Below, one piece after another: positions 7,770-18,700 of a DNA stretch of 36,713 nucleotides. Origin of the DNA: Chitinispirillaceae bacterium (GTDB lineage Bacteria; Fibrobacterota; Chitinivibrionia; Chitinivibrionales; Chitinispirillaceae); contig JAFGHA010000209.1 in assembly GCA_016930275.1 (NCBI GenBank), positions 1-36,713 of the forward strand, written 5' to 3'. The position numbers were made by a program, and so were the translations under genes. Position 1 is the first letter of the stretch. Every line of letters starts with the position of its first letter. Under the pieces are notes generated by a model, which worked only from the letters and a program-made list of their open reading frames with translations, did not search any database and had not been told where the DNA came from.

Positions 7770-9740
7770 CTATTTGACGATTACCGAGAATCGCAACTGT
7801 TCCAGCCTACCGGTCAGATCTTCGACCTGGACGGTGAACTGGTTGGTCCCCCGGCGCACGTTTACCGAACCGGTGTAGATGTAATCGTTGTTGTTGCGTA
7901 ACTGTATAGTCTGACCATTACCGGTCACCCGGCAGTATTTGATCGAAAGCGGTACGGTACCGATGCCGTCATCGATCTCCACCTCCACGTCGACCGGCTC
8001 CTCAGCTACGGTTCGTCCGGGATGAAGTACCGGTGGAACACCTTCATACACCATCGGATTGCGTGAGGGCTCATTGAGCAGCAGAATAATCGGACCTGGA
8101 AGATAATAGAGCTTTCCCCTGAATACCGGTGAAGTGTTTCCCGCCCGGTCCGTTACCTGAAAGGAATACTCATTCATACCCTCGTTGAGCAGTACGTTTT
8201 CCGTTCTCCCAGGTTCGCTGCTTATCTTTTCGACCGATCCGTTGTTGATATAGGTAAGAGTCAGTTCATCCCCGGGGGTGCGATCAAGCAACTGCAACGG
8301 TACCGTTCGTTGGAGCGTGGCCTGCTGTCCCTGGAGACTGAACAGACACACCGGAGCGCTGATATTGATCTGCGGAGACTCCCCGCTGATTTCGAGATTC
8401 ATCATGCGATTGAGCTCATCATCATCGTTTCTGGCGATGATTTCAAGCTGATATTCGCCGATCATCTGTTCGGTGAGCGGCAGTTCGCCACTGAACACAC
8501 CGTTCGTCGCCACACTGAGAGGTATTCCGTTCGCCGAAACGGTTGCCCGCGGCAGTGTTTTCCCGCTTATCCGGATGCTGCGTGAGGTGATTTTCCGGCC
8601 GTCGGCAGGAGATGAACATTCGAGAAAAAGCTTTCCGGTCTTGGGCTCGTACGTCACCTGCCGCTGCAGAACCACCTCTTTTCCGTCAAGTTCAGCCCGG
8701 ATAACCACGGTATAGGTGTACGGTTCATCCGGGAGGGGAATACGTCCGTTGAATGTACCGTCCCGACCGACCGATACCTGCATTTCGTTGACGAACACTT
8801 TCGCGCCGGGAGTCGTTTTTCCGGTTGCGATAATCAACGGTTCGGTGATTTTCGTGCCTTTCGCCGGAGTAGCAACCGTCAGTAACAGTCGCGCATCAAC
8901 GGATTCCGTCTCCGCACTCCCGGATTCCCCTTCGGATTCCGCTCCCTGACCGGTCCCACTGCTGTCCGGTATTTCCGTTCCCTGCCCCGTGGCATCTTCA
9001 TCAGTGGCGCCGCTTTCCGCTCCTGCAGTATCAGATGGTTGCTGCCCCGCCGTATCCTGCGGAACTGCAGAGGAGTCAGATTGTTGTGACGACGCCACGA
9101 ATGGATCCACCGGTTCCATGGAACCGTTACGCGTGTCAATCGTTTCGCGGATAGTCTTGAAATCAAGTACCTTCACCTCTTTTTTACCCTGTTCAACGAT
9201 GGCGCGGTTATTATTCGTCACCATCGCCGATCCGCGGCCGCTTTTCCTTCTGACGAACACTTTTCCTTCATATACGTCAACCGTGGTCCGCCGCTTTCCC
9301 ACTTCGATACCAAGCCGGGTACCGCGTATCGAAGCAACTGCCGTCGGCGTCTCGAAATCGAATTCCGAACGGGAACTGGTAAGTTTTTTAACATTCCCCC
9401 ATACCTTCCCCGAGAGAATCTTCACGGTTGACTGTGACGATTCGCCCCCGGATTCGGTTTTCATCCGCGAAAGCGTCACCACACTGTTTTCACCTATTTT
9501 AAGTTTGGTGCCGTCGGTGAACGTCACCTCCGCCTCGGATTCCACGAAGACTCTGATATCCCCTTTTTCCTTGACGGTCATTCCGAGTCGGGCCGGACGC
9601 CATGAAGCCGCTGTTTTCGACCTCACCTCAACAGTGCCCACCAGGTGGGTTACTTTTGCGGTCACTGTATTCTGTGCAGTTATCGGCAACGGTAACAAAG
9701 CGATGCAGAAAATTACTCCTGCCACGAACACCATTTTCAT
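7770..9740 (-). CDS. Secreted FecR-domain protein with Ig-like modules
   Basis: Translation from the ATG at 9740 gives 656 residues. A GTG at 9764 is also in frame, but AAAGG precedes the ATG and a clean signal peptide (hydrophobic core, then PITAQ) begins there. A FecR domain covers about residues 24-197, with DGTKLKIGENSVVTL and the ATPTAVASIRGTRLGIEV-like core (here TPTAVASIRGTRLGI). An acidic Ser/Gly/Thr-rich linker of about 70 residues follows (211-282), then several Ig-like beta modules to the C-terminus. No transmembrane anchor or sigma/TonB partner is nearby, so classical Fec iron signalling is unlikely; stand-alone FecR domains occur in envelope proteins that bind glycans or partner proteins. 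The gene directly follows, and may overlap, the giant protein gene, suggesting a shared surface role. Confidence 0.85.
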   Translation of the reverse strand: MKMVFVAGVIFCIALLPLPITAQNTVTAKVTHLVGTVEVRSKTAASWRPARLGMTVKEKGDIRVFVESEAEVTFTDGTKLKIGENSVVTLSRMKTESGGESSQSTVKILSGKVWGNVKKLTSSRSEFDFETPTAVASIRGTRLGIEVGKRRTTVDVYEGKVFVRRKSGRGSAMVTNNNRAIVEQGKKEVKVLDFKTIRETIDTRNGSMEPVDPFVASSQQSDSSAVPQDTAGQQPSDTAGAESGATDEDATGQGTEIPDSSGTGQGAESEGESGSAETESVDARLLLTVATPAKGTKITEPLIIATGKTTPGAKVFVNEMQVSVGRDGTFNGRIPLPDEPYTYTVVIRAELDGKEVVLQRQVTYEPKTGKLFLECSSPADGRKITSRSIRISGKTLPRATVSANGIPLSVATNGVFSGELPLTEQMIGEYQLEIIARNDDDELNRMMNLEISGESPQINISAPVCLFSLQGQQATLQRTVPLQLLDRTPGDELTLTYINNGSVEKISSEPGRTENVLLNEGMNEYSFQVTDRAGNTSPVFRGKLYYLPGPIILLLNEPSRNPMVYEGVPPVLHPGRTVAEEPVDVEVEIDDGIGTVPLSIKYCRVTGNGQTIQLRNNNDYIYTGSVNVRRGTNQFTVQVEDLTGRLEQLRFSVIVK

Positions 9741-9763
9741 CAGCAACACCTTTCGTGAGTTCA

Positions 9764-12700
9764 CTAACGTACCAGTGTCAACTTACGGATTTCTTCAAAC
9801 GGCGCGGCTTTGAGTCGACAGTAATAGTGCCCCGAGGCGACCACTCTTCCGCTTGAGCTTTTTCCATCCCAGAAAATCTGGTACGCTCCCGGCCGCATTT
9901 TCCGGTGCACCAGTGTCCGAATCTTTCTTCCTTTCAAATCGAATAACTCGATAGCAACCTCATAATCCCGTGTCACCATTTTTCCGTCATTCCCCCACCG
10001 GTAAGGCAATACATAATTGATTCTGGTTGACGGACAGAAAGGATTCGGATAGGCATTGCCCATACTGAATCTAAGCGGCAGTCGCTGCAGAGCGGCCACA
10101 TTATCGACCACCACCAGTGTCCGGTAACTGTCCGATCCGGTCAGCGGTACCGTGATTCCCTCATCCGGATTGACCTGCCTGAACGAGTCGCCGGTAGTAA
10201 CGAACAGATATATCGGTATGGATGCCCCGGGCCCCTCGAAGCTGACCTTCGCCGTACCCGACCGCGAAGTTCCGGAAATACCGAACTCGAACATATTTAC
10301 CGCATCCCATTTTCTCCGGATATCCGAAGCGAACTTGGCCATACCGCGTTTCCATCCACTCCGGGGGAAATAGAGAGATCCCGTTCCGGCCATTCGCGGC
10401 GGCTCGGGCCGATCGAGCCGGTCGTAGCCGTCTTTCGCCTCGGGCATGAAACCGAAACTGTTTTCCGCATCGCACCCTTCATCGGTAGTCAATACCGCCC
10501 TGAAAACCCACTGATGCTGACTATTAAACCACACTTTCCGCCGTTTGGCAAGCGTTGATCCCTTGAAAAACGGTACGGTATCAATCGTTACACTGTCGGT
10601 AACGTCGCTTTGAAGCCAATACCCCGCCCATGGTTCCAGAATGCTGTCACTCTCCTCGAAATCACCTGTTGACTGATTCCACTTCCAGAGTACGGAACTC
10701 TTTCCCCGCCAGATAACGGGATACGGAAAAGGCGAAGCGATCTGGTTCCATCCGGAAACCTTGTTCACCAGTGAGATCGTCACCGGCGTGCGCAGGAGTG
10801 CGTCCTGAGCAATCGTGACGGTATCCCTGCCGATTCCTTTACGCCAGTAGCCATATCCCGGTTCAATCGTGGGGAGTTCGTCCTTCCTCAGGTAATAGTG
10901 ATATACCTGACGTTCAGATATCGATTCATCCCAATGCAGGAGGTAGGCGGTCTGTTTGAGCGCATCGGAACGATATGGTGCCGGAATCGCCATCATGCTC
11001 CAGCCGGTATCCGAAAATACACGCTGTGACGCTCCGTTGATTTTCAGCGTATCGAATACCGGTTGTGTCTCCAGCCCCGTCTGATCGATAGCCCGTGCTT
11101 CAAGTTGATAGATGGCATCAGCCAGTGGATAGAAACTGAACCTGCCGCGTAAAGAGCGGTCCGACCAGTGTTTCGTGGAATCGTCAAGTGAACGAAATAC
11201 CACTGCGTAAATCAGCGATGTATCATAATCGTCATTGGTCGTAAGGGCATACTGCACTGCCCCGCCCGCCACCAGTCGACTGATTTTCGGAGCTGCCGGG
11301 GGATCATTCGCATCCGGTACATGAATGGTATCTTCAAGTACCACACTCGCACCGTCACGATCGATGAACGCCATCGCAAAAATCGCGGTTCCGGTATCAC
11401 GCTGCTGCGGAGTGGCGGTCAAGGTCACCGTCCAGCGGCGAAGAACACTGTCACGCACGGGGATTCCCGCCGACAACCATTGTTTCGACTTCACCCATAC
11501 CACCGATAATGTATCATCGGCATCCGGATCTTCAATACTGATCACGGCCTCTCCAATAGTCTTTTCGACAACGGTATCGGGTACGGTATTCAGGACGATC
11601 GCCGGTGTATCATTGACATTTTCCACCTTAAGAATTCTGAACAGCGTATCACTCAAGCCGGTTCGGTCGGTAACCATACACCGCAATGTATCGCTGCCGA
11701 CATTCTCCTCACGCGGCGTACCGTACAGTGAATCACCTTTTACCGATACCCAGGCGGGTTTTCTCTCGACAGTCAGTACCGCAGAATCTCCCGGATCCGG
11801 ATCGTTCACAAGCAGCAGCGCATGCCACTCCTGATCTTCATCGATTACCGAATCACCCGAAAAAGTGAGAACAGGCGGTTCATCCTGATTCTCGACGATT
11901 AGAGTGATCGTCGCTTCACTTACACCACCCCGTTCATCCTCCCCGGTAACAATCACCGTCTGAACACCAACATCCGCGTCATCGGGAGTCCAGACAAGAG
12001 TACCACCGCTCAGTGACATCTGCTCAGGCCCCTGTTTGACTGCAACCTTCACCTGATCGCCATTGAAGTCCGCCACCTGGATTCCCGCACTCCAGGCGGT
12101 ATCCTCACGCAACAGCGTATCTCCCGAGAAGGTCACCTTCGGCGGCAGATTGTTGATCAGGCAACTGTCAAGGCGTATCCCCGACCGGTTTCCCGCGGAA
12201 TCCTCCACCGCACTGGCGACATATCGCCATCCCGGTATCGTTTGCAGCGGCGTGGTGATCGACGTATCCCGATACTGTATTGGCATCATGGAATCGGTCG
12301 CGACCTGCCGGGTGCTGCCGAACCCGATCCACTGTTGTAATCCCGATTCGACACCGGTATCGGCATCAACGGTTATCCGGACCGTTGTATCCCCTTCTGA
12401 TTGTAGTGAAACTGCAAGTGAATATGGAGGTGCGCTTCCATCGGGAAGCCTGAGCACCACAGAAGAAGCGGTGCTGACATACGACCAGTATCCACCGGTA
12501 TTTTTAACAAAGGTCGTTATAAACAGCACCATGCCATCGGGAGGAAATCCGTAGAGGGTATCCCGGAGTTTACCCGCTCCAACCCGTTCAATCCGTTCGC
12601 CGTTGGCGGGTGTGGCGACAAAACCGGTAGATGAAATATTTATGGATACCGAATCGACATCCGTTTCCACCGGTTGTGTCCAGATGACGACTGCCGTTGA

Positions 12701-15700
12701 ACAGTTCAATGCCGTTACCGAAACGGAATTCAACGGTGACGGACCGGTGGTATCATGCACGATAATGCAACTGTCTTTCGTAACGGTATCGCTTCCCCCG
12801 GGACCGCTCACCATAAGCAGCACATCATACCATCCCGCCGTCTGATATGCATGCGTCAACGTTACCGCGGTATCGACCGCACCATCACCCACTTGCCACT
12901 CGCGTGACGTCACGACGCCATCCGAGCTGTCGGTAAAAACAACCGTAAGCGGTACGGAACCCGTTCCGGGAACGGCCGAGAAACGGGCTTTCGGCCTTTT
13001 GTACCAGGTAAAGGAACCGGCGGCAGCACCGCTGTCCCGGTTCCCCGCGCCGTCAACAACCGATACGGTCACGGTATGGTTACCATCACCAAGTACCGTA
13101 TCGGGAAGTATTGCCTGCCAGGCAGTTGTTCCCTGAACGGGAACACTGCAAACGGTATTCTGCCATCCGGTTCCGTTCCAGAACCATCCATCAACGTTCC
13201 GTTGGATGGCGACAGACACTGAATCAACTCCACTGCCTGCATCGGCAGCCGTGCCGGAAACGGCACCCGTCCATATCAGATAATTGAATGTACCGGAAGT
13301 ACTTACCGACGCACCCGGTCCGGTGGTATCGTAGATGGTCGAATCCACTGCCCAGTCGCTCTCGTTGCCTGAAATATCCTTGAATTGGGCATATACCCTT
13401 TTCGTACCTTCACCGCCGGTGGAAACAGATATACTGTCAATCGGGCCGAAGACACTCCAGAGAAGCGATGCTGTATCGGATGCCAAACCTATCCTCATAC
13501 TGTCGGCACCGGTCGCGCTCACCGTTAACGGCGGATCGGCATCGTTCGTATAACCCTTCCGGTCCGATATTGAGATAGTTCCCGACGGGACCGTCGCATC
13601 GAGCAGGGTTGAATCGTACACCCAGTCCGTCAGGTTTCCGGCAGCATCCTTGAATTGAGCATATACCTGTTTGAGTCCGTCGCCACCGGTGGAGAGGTCG
13701 ATACCGTCAATCGACACATATACTTTCCATGCAGCGTTAGCCGTATCCGCGGCTTCGGCGATACGCATACTGTCGGCGCCGGTCGCCGAAAGCGACAGCA
13801 CCGGATCCGGATCCGTAGTGTAGCCGTTGATATCGGTAACGACTATTCCGGTTCCCGTCGGCGCAGTAGTATCATACATGGTACTGTCGACATACCAGAC
13901 GCTCCGATTCTCCACAGTATCCTTGAACTGAATGCATACATGCTTTTTCCCCTCACCGCCGGCTTCGATGGAAATGCTGTCGGAAGAAACGACCGGTTTC
14001 CACATAGCGGAAACGGTATCCGCACCGGTCCCCAGCCGCATGCTGTCGGCTCCGGTGACGGCAATCGCCAGGGGCGGATCATTATCCGCCGTATAGCCGC
14101 TGTTATCGTAAATGGAAAAAAACACACTTGTCGGCCCGGTCGTATCGATGACAAAAATGGTGTCGTACGCACCGTTCTCCGACTCCAGTGCGGCAAGACT
14201 GTCAAACGAAGTGGTAACCCGGTACCGGTAGGTACCGATCCTCCCGTAGGTTAACGTCGTACCGGTTGACGGATACGCCATTTTTCCCCTGAATGTCCAT
14301 CCCCAGGCTCCGGTGATGGTATCATCGTATACATAATAATAATCATCAACGGTCATACCTTCAGCAGCGTTCCATGCGACTGCAGGAGAAAGGCTCTCCG
14401 TGGAATCGAACGGCGTGGTGATCACCGGGGGTACGATTCTGAAAACAACGGTATCGATCAGCCGGTTGGCGGTATCCATTATTCCGGTACTGTCAAGTGA
14501 CGTCGACAGCATGTATTTATAAACGCCTTCCATCGGCGGGAGATCGACCGTAGCACTCGTTGTTGTCCACGACATCGTCTGGTCCAGGATCCAGCCGGAA
14601 CCGAATACCGTATCAATATGAAGATACACGGAATCGTTCGAAGTCAATCCTCCCGGGTTTGTCCATGAAATCGGTACCAATTGAATTCTCACCGTATCCG
14701 CAGGAGAAACGAGAACCGGGGGATCAATACTGAAAAGGAACGTATCGATGAATGCATCTTCTTCATGGTGAAGACCCGCGCTGTCCCATGAGGTGGAAAT
14801 CATAAGTCTGAACGTTCCCTCACTCGTAAACGGCATTGAGACGGTACAACTGTTCTCGGTACCACTCAGGGTAGTGTCAAGCACCCACCCCGTTGTGGGA
14901 ACGGTATCCCAGTGGATGTAAACTGAGTCGATAGCTGAAAGTCCTGCCGGATTGTTCCATGTTAAAGCGACATCCTTCCGGTAGACGGTATCGATCGGCG
15001 ATGCCACGGTTGGCGGTTCCGCGTAAGTGTATTCGGTATCGTTCGCGGAATTGATATCCGACCACTGATCGAGCGTATCCCTTATCGCGGCGACGACATA
15101 GTAGAGCGAGTACGGCGATAACCCTGAAACGGTCTGTACCGAATCGGTTATTGCATACTTCCCGATCAGCGTTGCCGTCACATCATTGGCACCGTCCGGA
15201 AAAGCATCCGTTTTATACCAGAGGCCGACGGAATCGGCATCCGCCGCCGCAACTGCCGACGGATTCCATATGACTTCAAGTTCCGAAGTGGATACCGCTG
15301 TCACCTGTAGTGTCATCGGATTATCGGGGGGAAAGGTATCGGGCGGCACGAAATACCAGTTGGTGTTCCCGCCAGAATCGGTACAATTGACCGACGCCTG
15401 TCCCTGAACGCCACCGCCGGCGTTGGATTTTCCGATGACCGCATAATCGGCCTGCAAGATACCGGTCACCGAAAGCGTCCACGCCGAGGCGGGAGAAAGA
15501 TCGAGAAGATTTCCGCTCTGCCCCGAAAAGACGGCATTACCGTTTACCGTCAACGTTGCCCCGTCGAGTCCCGTTACCATGGTATCGGTACCATTGGTAA
15601 ATGTCATATCGCCGTTGACGGTTACATCCCGCCCGTTGAAATCAAAGACACCGTCATTTACCGTCAACCCCGTGCAGGTAAGCGGATACGCACTGATCAT

Positions 15701-18700
15701 GACGGTATCCGTACCGCTTTTTATGATATCCGGAAGCGACGTCGTTGAAGATGGGGTAAGATACCGCAGATAAACGCCACCTGATAGAACTAACGTTCCG
15801 GTGCCGGGAATCAGACCGGAGAGTCCACTGAAATCGGCGTCTCCGATGGTAACGGTGACGGTACTGCTGCCGAAATTCATCGTACCGCCACTCCCGAAGA
15901 GCGAATCGACCGTATGCGTAAAACTGTTACCGAATTCAAGGATACCCGTCATCAGGTGAACACTTTTGGCCAGGATCGAACTGCTGAATCTTACGGTATC
16001 AAGCGAAGTGCCGTTGATGGTGATCGGTGGAAGCATCAGGGTACCGTTCGAAGCAAGTGTAAACAGCGACGTTCCCGTCCCCCTGAATTCGAGTCCTCCG
16101 GAATCGGCCGAAAGTGCAGTCAGCCCCGACAGATCGGCTTCTCCGCCGTTTCCGAATATTACCAATGTTCCTGTATTGCACTGCACCGTTCCGGCACTCG
16201 TTCTTATCGCTCCGGTGTTGATTACCGAAGAGTACAGTTTCATCTGTCCACCGCTGATCGTGATACTGTCGTATACCGTATCGTTTCCGGAAGTATACCA
16301 GTTCCATACCCCCTCTTCAATGGCGAGGTCATTCGTGACCAGCCCGTACATGCCCACCTGTACGGCTCCACTCCCCCGTTTCGTGATTTTTTCGAACCGG
16401 TAATCGGACTTCGGCTCGAAATCGATTACATCGGTTCCAAAAAAAGTAATTGCACCGGTACCCGATATATTCGAAAACATGTTCATTTGCACGGAGGACG
16501 ATAGAAAGAGTTCGGTCTTTCCGAAATTCAGGTTTCCGGATCCACTGAGCGAAAGTATGGTATCCCGGTTACCTGCGGCAGTATCGAGCTGCAAGACAGT
16601 TGTTGACATTACAGAAACCGTATCGGCGAAAAGTGCGGTGTCAAAAACCACTGAACCGCTCTGCACCTCAATTTTTCCGGCGCGCAAACGGTTGTTCCGT
16701 ACATTCATGATACCGGTGCCGCTGTGTACAATCGTGAGGTGGGGTGTTTCATTTCCCGGAAAGAACTGCTGAATCGAAACGCCGTTGAAATTGAGTACTC
16801 CCTGGTCGGGAACAACTGCCGTTGCCCCGACGAAATCGACATCTGCTGCAACATAAAGTGTACAGGAGGCAAAATGTACGGAACCGCCCGCCACCTGCAG
16901 CAATCCGTCGATGGTATCCGAAAGTCCGTAACCGAAATTGAATTCTCCCCCGGTAACAAGAAGACCGGACGCCCGAAACCCGGTGGTACTTACCGTGGTT
17001 ACCCCGGTTCCCGTCCGCTGCAGTTGCGGCAGCGGCATCCCCCACTTCGGTACGAACACTCCGGATTCATTCCCTCCGAAACAGATGGTATCGTTACCGT
17101 TACTGAAAACGGAACCGGTCATATTGATCGCAAGATCTTTGTTGACCGTCAGTTTATGTCCATTCAGATAGAAGGTCTGTGTATACCCTGCTTCGAACGT
17201 GAGACAACGCACGGTTGGATCAACATCCAGACTGCAGGGATAGGAAGCGGAGGAAAAAACGACGGAATCCGCAGATGTGGGAACAATTGATCCACTCCAG
17301 TTACCCGGTGTACTCCAGAGGTTATTACCTCCGCCACCAACCCACTGTTTAGCTGCTATTGTCGTCACCGTCAGATCGACTACTCCTGCTCCTGCGGTAA
17401 CGTTATACGTATAGCCTCCCGGCGCCGAAGCAACCGTCAGTACGTTGTCGGTCAACGTACCTGAATAAGTCATCAACCGGTACGTTCCCGCACCGAAACC
17501 CGACATCGGAGTAATATTCAAATCACCATCGAGCACAAGATTGCCGTTAACAACAATCGTATCGCTGAATGTGCCGAGTTCAAACTCAAGAGAAGACGTT
17601 GTATTCAACGTTAAATCAGCCGTTGAGAACTCGCCGGCGGCACCTATGCCGGGAGCAACCGTGCCACCATTCTGTACGCTAACCGTTCCATTCACCGATC
17701 CGTTCCCGCCAAGCGATCCTCCGGTCATTACCGTCACCGCGCTTCCCGCAGCTATGGAACCGGCAACCATCAGCGAACCCGCGGAAACCGTGGTGGTACC
17801 GGTATACGTATTGCTTCCCGAGAACACCAATGTACCCGGGCCGTTCTTTGTAACCGTACCGGTACCGGAAATAATCCCGCTGTAATCAAGCCAGCCGGAA
17901 CGATTGAATACAAGTGCACTGTTGTTGGTGATCCCACCGGTACTGTTCAATCCACCGGTGGTTGCGCCATTCCCGATCTGGAGTGTTCCCGATGAAATCG
18001 TCGTAGTCCCCGTATACCCTGCCGAATCAGCCAGAATCAGTGTTCCCGTACCGTTTTGTACCAGAGTTCCCGTTCCCGCGATCGGCATTGAAAGCGTGAC
18101 GACATCCGACCGGTTGAATACCAGCGTACCATTGGTGATAACTGAATCCGCGGTATTGATCGAACCGGCGGTTCCCCCACCGCCGATCTGAAGGGTGCCG
18201 GAATTGATGATGACATTCCCGGTAAAAGTATGATCACCGGTAATGATCCAGGTACCGGTACCGTTTTTCATAAGCGATGTCGCTCCGCCATTGTCACCTA
18301 TAGTGGCGGTAATCATATTTCCGGCACTGCTGCTTCCTCCCAGCTGAAAGGTTCGTGAACCGGCCACCGAAAGTTCCGCGGCACCGGCATTGGTGAAGGT
18401 GAGTGCTCCACTGCCGTTGTTGATGATGCTGCCACCGTTGAGGCCAATGGATAAAAGGCGGTCGGTGCTCTGCGCGGCTCCGGTATATTCCAATGTTCCA
18501 CCATCAAAAACAAGACTGGCAGCCGCATTACTACTGCTCCCCAGAGGACTACTGACACCTCCGTTGTCGATTGCCGCAACCGATACGGTTCCGCCGGCAA
18601 AGAGCACCGGACCGGTAAACGTGTTGGTACCGGAAAGCACGAGGGTACCTTTTCCGAATTTTGAAAGTCCCGCTGATCCGGTAACTGGCGAATTGATTGT

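Noticed and set aside
8989-9813. 274-residue plus-strand frame opposite the FecR-domain gene
   Set aside because: Ser/Thr/Val/Pro-rich antisense of a repeat-rich gene; the minus-strand protein has a signal peptide and FecR domain.
17750-18700. Repeated TACCGGT/GGTACCG-like DNA that could suggest a CRISPR or satellite array
   Set aside because: Spacing is irregular and the repeats encode the autotransporter-associated protein repeats in frame.
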